Position numbers and translations under genes: made by a program. A stretch of DNA of 64,000 nucleotides from NCBI RefSeq assembly GCF_024435075.2, contig NZ_JAMZEG020000002.1, positions 310,001 to 374,000 on the forward strand, given 5' to 3'. The notes under the pieces were generated by a model. The model made no database searches. It was not told the DNA's origin and was given only the letters and a program-made list of their open reading frames with translations. Source of the stretch: Marinomonas maritima. GTDB lineage: Bacteria > Pseudomonadota > Gammaproteobacteria > Pseudomonadales > Marinomonadaceae. Positions within the stretch are counted from its first letter, which is position 1; every line of letters begins with the position of its first letter. This document shows, piece by piece, positions 1 to 7,949 of the stretch.

Positions 1-1216
1 GTACGGCAAAAACGTCTTCACCCATTAGCTTTCCCCATAGCCAGCTGACCCAATAATCAGGGTTAGGTTTTAACGTACTACGATTGATTAAGGCATAGTC
101 TCCACCAATCAGGCTTTGCCTTATCATGACTTTTTGACCGATTTTCGCCCCTCGCCCTAATTGATCCGCCCACCAAAAACAGGAGACAAAACGGTCAGAC
201 AGTTTGGCTTGCCCGCCGCATTGTGCTGAGCCTGTTTCACCAGTCCAAAGTACTGCTTTTGGTTGATATTGGTTACGCCACTTATCGAGTTGCATCGAGT
301 ATTTTTCATAGTCCTTCAAAGAGTTTGGCGACAGGATATTATTGATTGTGGCCGCTCTTGTTTTAATCGGCGAACGACTACTTTGGAAGGGATAATAATG
401 CCAGTCCACGATGTCGATTTTTTCCTCTAGGCTTGCCAAAAAAGTGGATGATATATTGCTTAGTGGTTTGACGGCCTCACCGATCCTAGGCCAAAAGGCA
501 CTGCCTGGGCCGGCAACTTTACTGTGTGGACAGTGTTGTCGAACGCATCGTGTAAAGGTGTCGTAGTCTTTGGCGAGATTTTTGGCACTGGGTTGCGAGG
601 TGAGTCCGTGGAACGCCCAGTAAGCATTGAGCTCGTTGCCTAGCTCAAGTACCTCGATAGTTTGTCCGTGCTCATGGCTGTATTGCAGTAATGCTTCCAC
701 TTCATCTGATTGCCATGCGCCTTGTTGGCGTCGCTCAAATAAGCCGTACTTCATGGTGAACATGAGGCGTAAAGCATGGCGCTGGCAAAAGTCGTGTAGG
801 TTATGCCACATTTCTTTCGTGAGAATGAGCGTATTGGGTGGTTCAGTAGAGGCGTTTTTGAGACTGGTAAAATAATGTATTTTATCGGCTTCTGACCCAC
901 CAACGCGAACATAGGCGGGTCCAAGTGCTTCGATAAGTTGATCTAGCTTTGGCTGATTTAGATCTAACGGCTCGACCCGCTGCGTCCCCAATCCTCGCTG
1001 GGTGCCTTTACTGCCTTCCCACCAAAATCCGCCAGCCAGAACAGAAATATCGATAGAAAAAGACAAAAATCTCGCGTCAACCTTGGTAATTGGCGTCATA
1101 CTACTTAGACTCACAGACACGGTTTTATTTTGTTGTCTGGTGCTTCTTTCGTGTTGCCATGAATTTACTAATCTATTACTAAACAAGATGTTTGTTCCCG
1201 AATAAACGATCTTCAT
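1..1216 (-). CDS. GH79 heparanase-like glycoside hydrolase (3' end outside window)
   Basis: This reading frame is open from the window edge to an ATG at 1214–1216 and encodes about 405 residues, with the C-terminus missing. It aligns by eye with animal heparanase along its length: FLSFSID near residue 50, PAYVRVGGSEAD near 100, ELGNE at 191–195 (E195 the likely acid/base), DWHYY near 271, and WTGETGSA near 324 (E327 the likely nucleophile), then MRQ and PDYW before the edge. Family members retain the substrate's anomeric configuration and cut glucuronide-type linkages in polysaccharides such as heparan sulfate; the substrate here is unknown. No signal peptide is seen from this start. A second ATG lies at 1097–1099, just before the conserved core. 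Neither start has a convincing ribosome binding site, so the N-terminus is uncertain. It is divergent from blc. Confidence 0.8.
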   Translation of the reverse strand, partial: MKIVYSGTNILFSNRLVNSWQHERSTRQQNKTVSVSLSSMTPITKVDARFLSFSIDISVLAGGFWWEGSKGTQRGLGTQRVEPLDLNQPKLDQLIEALGPAYVRVGGSEADKIHYFTSLKNASTEPPNTLILTKEMWHNLHDFCQRHALRLMFTMKYGLFERRQQGAWQSDEVEALLQYSHEHGQTIEVLELGNELNAYWAFHGLTSQPSAKNLAKDYDTFTRCVRQHCPHSKVAGPGSAFWPRIGEAVKPLSNISSTFLASLEEKIDIVDWHYYPFQSSRSPIKTRAATINNILSPNSLKDYEKYSMQLDKWRNQYQPKAVLWTGETGSAQCGGQAKLSDRFVSCFWWADQLGRGAKIGQKVMIRQSLIGGDYALINRSTLKPNPDYWVSWLWGKLMGEDVFAV

Positions 1217-1283
1217 AGACTGCAATAAGACTGTGACACTTGTATTAAGTGGTGAAACCTAAACGAATTATAAGGATGCCTAT

Positions 1284-1811
1284 ATGAAATATGTTGTTTG
1301 GATTATGTCGATTCTATTGGCGGGTTGTACTAGTGCGCCTAAAAATATTAATCCTGTTACTCAATTTCAGTTAGAGCGTTATTTAGGAACCTGGTACGAA
1401 ATTGCTCGACAAGATCATGCGTTTGAAGAGGGGTTGACGAACGTAACCGCCACGTATTCTATGCGAGATGATGGTGGTGTGGCGGTATTAAACAGAGGCT
1501 ATTCAGCAGACGATAAAGAATGGCGAGAAGCCACAGGGCGAGCGTATTTTGTCAACTCTTCTGATGTTGGACATTTAAAAGTGTCTTTCTTTGGGCCTTT
1601 TTATGGTGCTTATGTGATCTTTGAGTTAGATAAAAAAGACTACCAATACGCCATGGTATCAGGCCCTAATCGTGAGTTTTTTTGGTTATTATCAAGAACA
1701 CCTACGATGCCAAAAGACGTAAAGCAAAGATTGTTCGCAAAAGCAGAGAAGCTAGGCTTTCAGATGGATAAACTGGTCAATGTGGTGCAAACCGGCACTA
1801 TAATTCAGTAA
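1284..1811 (+). CDS. blc: Outer-membrane lipocalin lipoprotein Blc
   Basis: The 175-residue product has a lipoprotein signal with lipobox LAGC (Cys at about residue 15), followed by the lipocalin signature YLGTWYEIAR near residues 33–42 and a closing LSRTPTMP segment typical of bacterial Blc. Blc proteins are outer-membrane-anchored beta-barrels that bind fatty acids or lysophospholipids and are linked to membrane stress. Length fits the family. A GGA-containing ribosome binding site (aaggatg) precedes the ATG. It stands alone between a divergent hydrolase gene and a convergent small gene. Confidence 0.9.
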   Translation: MKYVVWIMSILLAGCTSAPKNINPVTQFQLERYLGTWYEIARQDHAFEEGLTNVTATYSMRDDGGVAVLNRGYSADDKEWREATGRAYFVNSSDVGHLKVSFFGPFYGAYVIFELDKKDYQYAMVSGPNREFFWLLSRTPTMPKDVKQRLFAKAEKLGFQMDKLVNVVQTGTIIQ

Positions 1812-1831
1812 TGACATAATACACCGGATGG

Positions 1832-2380
1832 CTAGAAAAGAGCGCAAGTGACGGATTGTTTTGCTTCATCGTCTGAACAAACGGCCGCATACGCGTCAGG
1901 ATTTTGAAGCAGTGCGTAATGATCATCTGAATCTCTGCATTGGGCGAGAAAAGCCTCATGTCGTTGGTTAAAATTCGCTCTTGTTATTTCATAATCAACT
2001 TTTGAGTCGTCACCATCAAAGCGTTCTTCGGACGCTTCTACTTCTTTCCTATTAATACGATATGTTAGCTCGTTATAACGACGGCGAATTTGATGGCAAT
2101 AGGCCGTATTGGGCGTTGTTTCACTGCATTCTGTCATCGATATTTCTAACTCATCTCTCTCTTGTTGATACTGCTTTAAAGAAAGCCATGCCTGATTTGT
2201 CTTGGTTTGTGTTTGATCGGAACGACGAGATAGAGCGTCTAATTTTATTTTTGCTTGGCTTAAACGTTCTTCTTTTACCAGACAGGCTTTCCCAAAAGTA
2301 ATTAAGTCGTTGGCGTTAGCCAAATTAACAGACATAAATCCTAATAGAATAAAGCCGAATTTAATGATAGGAATAGACAT
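1832..2380 (-). CDS. Uncharacterised periplasmic protein with a charged helical region
   Basis: This is a 182-residue product if it starts at the ATG at 2378–2380. A longer frame would need a TTG at 2438–2440, which lacks a ribosome binding site and would bury the signal sequence. From the ATG, residues 1–23 form a signal peptide ending in ANA-ND. The mature part is rich in Glu, Lys, Gln and Arg with a probable helical or coiled-coil stretch at about residues 40–110. It contains several cysteines (ITMTEC-, YCHQ-, AQC-, AVC- and VTC-type contexts) that could form disulfides in the periplasm. I do not recognise a family. It is convergent with blc. Confidence 0.55.
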   Translation of the reverse strand: MSIPIIKFGFILLGFMSVNLANANDLITFGKACLVKEERLSQAKIKLDALSRRSDQTQTKTNQAWLSLKQYQQERDELEISMTECSETTPNTAYCHQIRRRYNELTYRINRKEVEASEERFDGDDSKVDYEITRANFNQRHEAFLAQCRDSDDHYALLQNPDAYAAVCSDDEAKQSVTCALF

Positions 2381-2547
2381 AAGGGTATTTAGCCTGTTTT
2401 TCGTCTTTGTTAAATTTAAGGGGATAGTATAAATGAACAAAGCAGTTTCTCTGTTGTATTTCTTGTTTTAATGAGACTTAGATTCTCTTTGTTGTTACTT
2501 TTGTTATGACTAACATCAAGTGCACACTGTATTATTTTGAGGTGAAT

Positions 2548-3777
2548 ATGAAATCAGTATTAATGAAAAGCGGTGGAGTAGGACTTTCCGTCTCTCTTAA
2601 TCGAGGTCCTTATCAGAACAATGGTGCTTCTCCTTGGTATGCTTTTGTCGGTGTTGGCACACCAGCACAAACATTAAAATTTTCTTTCGATACTGGCAGT
2701 AACTTTATCTGGGCGACATCGAGCTTATGTCATCCTGAGACCTGTCATCACTATGGTGATCAACAATTTGTTTATCAAATATCGTCCAGCTTTTCATGGG
2801 TGAATCAGCACACAACAGATGTCAACTTTGGGCCATGGGGAAATATGGACGTAAAGACAGGCAATGATGTGTTTACATTAACGCCTGAGTCTTTAGGTCG
2901 AATGGAGAATGGCTCGGTTTCCTTGTCGTCCGATTTGTATTTAGCAGAATCTTATCAAGGTACACAATTTAGAGAGCTTGATTGGGATGGTGGAATTGGA
3001 ATTCCCAGCACAAATGATCGGTCTGATTTTTCTTCTTTGGGCCAGCCTTATCGAGGTATGACACCTCAACGTGGGAGTGAAGCCGCGTCCTTTCATTTCT
3101 TTCAAAGTTTGGTTGAGCAAGGCATTGTTAGTGCAAAGCGCCCTTATGTCACATTTCTAACAGATATTGACAGCGAGAGTGGACAAGTTGAATTTGGTCA
3201 GCTTAATCAAGATTACCGAGATAGTAGGGAGTATTTGTTTTTGCCTTGGCAATCCTATTCTATTCCTTCTGTTTCGTATATTTGGACAAGTCAACTGACA
3301 TCTTTGTCGGTAGGCGATAAAGTACTAATCCATGAAGGTAAATCTCTAACACCTTATTTCTTTTCCCTCGATTCTGGTTCTTCTCAGTTTAAAGGTGATC
3401 CAAAAATAATGAATGAAGTGTTTAGTTTGACTTCTAAAAATGGCCAAGATGTAATTATTGAACTAGGAAAAACCGATCGAAATGAAAATGGAAGGCTGGT
3501 TGTTCCATCATCAATCTATGATGTTCTTATTGAGCATGGTGAAGATCGTGGGAAAACCATTTCTCAATTTTCTCCTTTAGATGGGTTGGACAATCTAGTG
3601 TTGGTCGGTTCAGTTTTGATGGATTATTTATATACAGTATATGAATACGAGATTATTTCCTTTGGTTCTGAAAGCCGGATTAAGCCCGTTGGAATGTGGA
3701 TTTTTAATAAGCTTAATGGGCCAAAGATCATTACTTCCACGCAAGGAAAGCCAGCGAAAATTTTTCACATACTATAA
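2548..3777 (+). CDS. Bacterial pepsin-like (family A1) aspartic protease
   Basis: The 409-residue product carries both pepsin catalytic motifs: FDTGSNFIW with Asp at residue 48, and SLDSGSSQF with Asp at about residue 275. It also has the DGGIGIP segment (pepsin DGILGL) and a C-lobe entry resembling pepsin (SGQVEFGQL). The two-lobed length fits the family, which is common in eukaryotes and rare in bacteria (shewasin-type proteins). The ATG at 2548 is chosen because GAGGTG lies six bases ahead of it; a frame-open ATG at 2506 has no such site. There is no signal peptide and no long propeptide, so a cytoplasmic enzyme is possible. It is the first gene of a tight plus-strand unit with the avidin-like, kinase and GGDEF genes. 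Confidence 0.82.
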   Translation: MKSVLMKSGGVGLSVSLNRGPYQNNGASPWYAFVGVGTPAQTLKFSFDTGSNFIWATSSLCHPETCHHYGDQQFVYQISSSFSWVNQHTTDVNFGPWGNMDVKTGNDVFTLTPESLGRMENGSVSLSSDLYLAESYQGTQFRELDWDGGIGIPSTNDRSDFSSLGQPYRGMTPQRGSEAASFHFFQSLVEQGIVSAKRPYVTFLTDIDSESGQVEFGQLNQDYRDSREYLFLPWQSYSIPSVSYIWTSQLTSLSVGDKVLIHEGKSLTPYFFSLDSGSSQFKGDPKIMNEVFSLTSKNGQDVIIELGKTDRNENGRLVVPSSIYDVLIEHGEDRGKTISQFSPLDGLDNLVLVGSVLMDYLYTVYEYEIISFGSESRIKPVGMWIFNKLNGPKIITSTQGKPAKIFHIL

Positions 3778-3789
3778 GAGAGGTTTATA

Positions 3790-4560
3790 TTGCATTATTT
3801 AAATGGTTCTTGGGTGAATAGCTATGCTTCTAAGATGGATTTATTGGTTGCTGAGGATGGAAGTATCGTAGGTCAGTATTCATCTACAACAGGCTCTACC
3901 GGTCTCTATAGCGTGATTGGTAATTGTGCACCAGAAGTATCATCTCAGGAAAGAGAGGGGTTGGCTGTAGTGCTTTCAATCTACTGGCACCCGGTAAATT
4001 CGGAAACACGTGATGAAAGCTGGCACTGGGTGTCTACATACTGTGGACAGGTTTTAAATAATGGTGAGCTAAGCGTTATCAATTCATTGGTTGCGACATC
4101 CAATTTTAATGGTGTATCTTCTGGTGATTATATTGATAAATTAATTTTTAAAAAAATATCAAACGAATTTAAACCTTTGGCTATATTGTCAAGCGAAAAA
4201 ATAGAAAAAACGATGTTTAGTAACCCTATTAATGGTGAATGGATAGGGGAAAATCCTAGTGCTAAATTATGTTTAACCGTGACGAATAATCGTTACGGTT
4301 TAGTGCAAGGTACTGCTGATTACCAGAATACAAAAATCATGTTTAATGGTTTTACAGACACTAATATTGAAAACTTAAGTCTACAAAGCATCAGCATTTG
4401 TGGGTATATGTTTGATAGAGACGTTCCTATTTCTTTGAGCGGATGGTTAGATTTGAATAGCAATTCCTTACAGCTATCAAGGTGGATAGCTAATGCGACA
4501 ACTCCTGATAATGTTTACTACCAATCCGATGTAGAAAGTTGGCTACTAAGAAAAAAATAA
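3790..4560 (+). CDS. Protein with two tandem avidin-like domains
   Basis: The 256-residue product is read from a TTG start with AGAGAGG six bases upstream. Residues 4–122 align by eye with streptavidin: GSWVN (N10, as streptavidin N23), S14 (S27), GQYSS (Y30 and S32, as Y43 and S45), W66 (W79), CGQV near 85–88, and D116 (D128). The positions of W92 and W108 are not Trp. Residues about 147–256 look like a second, more diverged copy (NGEWIGE, GLVQG, LSGWL, WIAN, SWLL). Avidin-family proteins bind biotin, but affinity here cannot be judged from sequence. No signal peptide is visible, unlike secreted streptavidin. It begins 12 bases after the pepsin-like gene and ends 22 bases before the kinase gene. 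Confidence 0.68.
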   Translation: MHYLNGSWVNSYASKMDLLVAEDGSIVGQYSSTTGSTGLYSVIGNCAPEVSSQEREGLAVVLSIYWHPVNSETRDESWHWVSTYCGQVLNNGELSVINSLVATSNFNGVSSGDYIDKLIFKKISNEFKPLAILSSEKIEKTMFSNPINGEWIGENPSAKLCLTVTNNRYGLVQGTADYQNTKIMFNGFTDTNIENLSLQSISICGYMFDRDVPISLSGWLDLNSNSLQLSRWIANATTPDNVYYQSDVESWLLRKK

Positions 4561-4582
4561 TCAAGAAGAAGGGATATCTAAT

Positions 4583-6922
4583 ATGAACTCGATTGATGAT
4601 TTTGACTCAACTAATCATGATCAAATGATTATTGATTGCTTTTTAAAACTTTGGAACCATTCCGCAGATCTTATGTTTATCATGGCGGTAGAACCAAATG
4701 GAGAGTTTTCTTTATTTGATAATAATCCTGCTTCAAGAGAGGTAATGGGTCTATCGAAAGACGCACAAGTTCGTCGAATGAATATCAGAGAAACTTGGGG
4801 GGATGAAATTGTCGAAGGCCTATATAGCTCTTATAGAGCAGCTATCGCTGCTAGAGAGCCAATATCTATGACTCAATATGCCACATCCGGTGGTAAGGCT
4901 GTTTATGTTGATACTTTATTAGTACCAATATTTGATTCATTAGATAATCCTATTTTTATATGTGGTGTGAGCCGTGATATTTCGAGGATTAAAGAAGCGG
5001 AACAAGTTGCATTAAAAGCCAATGAGAAACTTCTTGAATACAGCGCCGCGCTTGAAACGATAAATCAAGATCTCGATCGAAAAGTACAAGAACGAACCAA
5101 AGAATTAGAAAGTGCTAAGCGTGCCGTAGAGGAATCATTGGAAGCCAAGTCCTCCTTTGTCGCCAGAATGAGCCATGAAATACGCACACCCATTAACGCA
5201 GTGATTGGATTAAGTCACTTAAGTCTTAAAACATCTTTAAATGCTGAACAACAAGACTGTATGAATAAAATATTAGCCTCGGGTGAAGTGCTGCTTAGTC
5301 TTGTTAACGATGTGCTGGATTTTTCGAAGATCGAAGCGGGAAAAATGAACATAGAAACCGTGCCTTTTTCTCCTAGGTTGATCGTTCAGCATGCGATCAA
5401 TATGAACACAATTAAGGCTCAAGAAAAAAAACTGGCGTTGACAGTCGATATTTCTGCGTCACTACCGCCCATGCTCTTGGGTGATCCATTGCGGATACAA
5501 CAAATATTGGTCAATCTGGTAACGAATGCCGTTAAATTTACTGAACACGGTGGTGTTTGCGTGCGTGTATATTCTGATACCAATAATGGTCAAGGTGTTT
5601 TGTTAAGATGCGATGTAATTGACACGGGGATAGGAATATCAAAAACGGATATAAAGCAGCTCTTTCAATCGTTTCAGCAGGCAGACGACAGTATTACTCG
5701 GGTGTTTGGTGGAACCGGATTGGGTTTAACAATATCTCGTCAGCTCTGTGACATTATGGGGGGCGACATTTGGGTAAACAGTGAAATAGGTCACGGCTCA
5801 ACCTTCAGTTTCACGTTACCTCTTAATATTCCGTCAAGCTCATCGCTTTCTATTGATCCAACGCTAACTGAAGAAAATAGTACTCCTAATTTATCTCAAT
5901 ATAATTTGTTATTGGCAGAAGATAATCTAATAAATCAAAAAGTTATTCTAGGGTATCTAGATGATACGTCTATTAATGTTGACGTGGTAGGAAACGGCGA
6001 AGACGCCATTAATAAATTAGATAGTAAGAATTATGATATCGTTTTTATGGATATTCAAATGCCCATTATGGATGGATTAACAGCGACAAGGCATATTAGA
6101 TCGTCTTGCGTATACGGAAATATCCCTATTATTGCGATGACGGCCCATGTGTCTGAAGATGCAAAAAAGCAGTCTGCTCAGGCAGGTATGAATGCGCATT
6201 TAGATAAGCCAATTAAAAAATTCGACTTGTACAAAACTTTACAAAAACACTTACATGCAGAAATACAAGATAACTTCTTAAAAATGAATGATTTTTTTGT
6301 CTCAAATCAGGATTCATCGCATGTTGAGGTATTGTCTAAAATGTCATCAATCGATACATTAGACATCACAGGTGCGGTAAGCAATCTTGGTGGAAAAACA
6401 AGTTTATACCTCGATTTAATAACGGCTTTTTATAATAAATATAAAGTATTTACTTTAGACGGATGTTTAGAAAGTAATGTTGTCGATATTATCCATTCAT
6501 TAAAATCGAACTCAGCTTATATTGGAGCTTTTGACTTATCACGATATTGTTCTGAATTAGAACGAAATATTCAGAACAATATAATTAGTTCAAAATTACT
6601 TGAGCGTCTCGTACAGACAGTGAATAAATTAGTTTATGAACTAGGACAAGTTTTAATGCCTTATGCTTCTTTAATTAACAGTGATGAAGAAGAGTGGGTA
6701 TTTTGTGCCAATGAACTGGCCAGTAAACTAGAAGTGATTGTCCCCTTGTTAAAAAAATCAGACTTTTTTGTAGAAAACCATTTTAGCTTATTGCGTAAGA
6801 TGGTGAGAGGGACAAAGTATGCTTTAGATGTTGAACACTTAATTTCTGATATAAAAGATGTCGAGTTTGAGGTTGCTGCTATTAAAGCATCTCAGCTTAT
6901 TTTCGAGCTTCAAGGTAATTAA
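4583..6922 (+). CDS. Hybrid sensor histidine kinase (PAS–HisKA–HATPase–REC–Hpt)
   Basis: The 779-residue product begins with a PAS-type sensory domain (about 20–135), then a coiled coil (140–190) and a HisKA dimerisation domain with MSHEIRTP (phospho-accepting H198). The HATPase_c domain carries NLVTNAVKF, DTGIGI and GGTGLGL (about 300–415). A receiver domain spans about 440–555 with FMDIQMP (D490), and a C-terminal Hpt-like region has IIHSLKSNSAYIGA (H638). There is no membrane segment, so it should sense a cytoplasmic signal. All relay residues are present, so a His-Asp-His-Asp phosphorelay is expected. Only five bases separate it from the downstream receiver–GGDEF gene, its likely partner. 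AAGGGAT provides the ribosome binding site. Confidence 0.92.
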   Translation: MNSIDDFDSTNHDQMIIDCFLKLWNHSADLMFIMAVEPNGEFSLFDNNPASREVMGLSKDAQVRRMNIRETWGDEIVEGLYSSYRAAIAAREPISMTQYATSGGKAVYVDTLLVPIFDSLDNPIFICGVSRDISRIKEAEQVALKANEKLLEYSAALETINQDLDRKVQERTKELESAKRAVEESLEAKSSFVARMSHEIRTPINAVIGLSHLSLKTSLNAEQQDCMNKILASGEVLLSLVNDVLDFSKIEAGKMNIETVPFSPRLIVQHAINMNTIKAQEKKLALTVDISASLPPMLLGDPLRIQQILVNLVTNAVKFTEHGGVCVRVYSDTNNGQGVLLRCDVIDTGIGISKTDIKQLFQSFQQADDSITRVFGGTGLGLTISRQLCDIMGGDIWVNSEIGHGSTFSFTLPLNIPSSSSLSIDPTLTEENSTPNLSQYNLLLAEDNLINQKVILGYLDDTSINVDVVGNGEDAINKLDSKNYDIVFMDIQMPIMDGLTATRHIRSSCVYGNIPIIAMTAHVSEDAKKQSAQAGMNAHLDKPIKKFDLYKTLQKHLHAEIQDNFLKMNDFFVSNQDSSHVEVLSKMSSIDTLDITGAVSNLGGKTSLYLDLITAFYNKYKVFTLDGCLESNVVDIIHSLKSNSAYIGAFDLSRYCSELERNIQNNIISSKLLERLVQTVNKLVYELGQVLMPYASLINSDEEEWVFCANELASKLEVIVPLLKKSDFFVENHFSLLRKMVRGTKYALDVEHLISDIKDVEFEVAAIKASQLIFELQGN

Positions 6923-6927
6923 AGACG

Positions 6928-7854
6928 ATGACAGTAAAGCAAAGTGTTTTAGTCATTGATGACGAAAAAATCAACCTGAAAATAATCGGCGACATACTTA
7001 ATGATGATGTCTGTATTATGATGGCAAAAAGTGGCGAACAGGGTATTAGAAAAGCCATAGAATATCAGCCAGATTTGATTTTACTGGATGTCTTAATGCC
7101 TGAAATGGATGGCTTTGAAACCATGAGTCGTCTTCGCCGTGATGCACGTACAAGCGCTATCCCCGTTATTTTCATTACCGCCTTAAATGATTCAAGTCAT
7201 GAAGAAAAAGCATTATTGATGGGCGCGAGTGATTACATTCAAAAACCACTGCATACGAACATTGTACAGGCTCGTGTACGTCTTCATTTGCAGCTTATAA
7301 AGCAGCGTAAAATGCTGGAAGAGTTAGCTAACATAGACCCACTTACATCGCTTGCAAATCGTCGTAAATATCAAGATGTGATTGAACACGAATGGCAAAC
7401 CGCCATCTTAAATCAAGATTGTATTTCGTTACTCGTTATTGATATCGATAATTTTAAGCAATACAACGATTGTTACGGCCACGCCACTGGCGATAAAGTG
7501 CTCCAACAAGTGGCTGCTGTGTTAGCAGATCAAGTATCAGATAAAGGTTTAGTAGCACGATACGGAGGAGAGGAGTTTGTCATTTTACTGCCGGGGCACT
7601 CTCGGGAACGCTCTATTGATGTTGCTCGTCGTTGTATGCAAGACGTAGAAGCTTTGAATTTGGCCTATAGCCATGAGAATTTTAGCGGTAAGGTGACGGT
7701 AAGTGTGGGAGGCTCCACAAAATTACCGAGTCTTGGTTGTAAAAGTGATGATTTTTTTAATGCGGCTGATGACATGCTTGGGCTTGCTAAAAAAAGTGGT
7801 AAAAATAGAATTTTATGGAAATTAGCGAATGATCGACAGGCTGTCGTTGAGTGA
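6928..7854 (+). CDS. Response regulator with diguanylate cyclase (REC–GGDEF)
   Basis: The 308-residue product has an N-terminal receiver domain with acidic pair DD (11–12), phospho-acceptor D54 in LLDVLMPEMDG and K107 in QKP. The GGDEF domain spans about 130–300, with an intact active-site GGEEF at 213–217. It should synthesise cyclic-di-GMP from two GTP when phosphorylated. The residues five positions before GGEEF read SDKG rather than RxxD, so the usual product-inhibition I-site is absent. The gene follows the hybrid kinase by five bases, and the Hpt of that kinase is the natural phosphodonor. The output of the pepsin/avidin operon is therefore probably a c-di-GMP response. Confidence 0.92.
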   Translation: MTVKQSVLVIDDEKINLKIIGDILNDDVCIMMAKSGEQGIRKAIEYQPDLILLDVLMPEMDGFETMSRLRRDARTSAIPVIFITALNDSSHEEKALLMGASDYIQKPLHTNIVQARVRLHLQLIKQRKMLEELANIDPLTSLANRRKYQDVIEHEWQTAILNQDCISLLVIDIDNFKQYNDCYGHATGDKVLQQVAAVLADQVSDKGLVARYGGEEFVILLPGHSRERSIDVARRCMQDVEALNLAYSHENFSGKVTVSVGGSTKLPSLGCKSDDFFNAADDMLGLAKKSGKNRILWKLANDRQAVVE

Positions 7855-7949
7855 TTTTTATTCTTTTCTAAATGTTTTTGTTTAACACTCATTTTTAAAT
7901 ATTGGTTGTAAAGTCAGTGGATAAAGCTAATAACTCGTATGGATTGGAA

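Noticed and set aside
2506..2547. Upstream ATG of the pepsin-like gene
   Set aside because: No ribosome binding site, whereas GAGGTG is correctly placed before 2548; the extra residues show no signal peptide.
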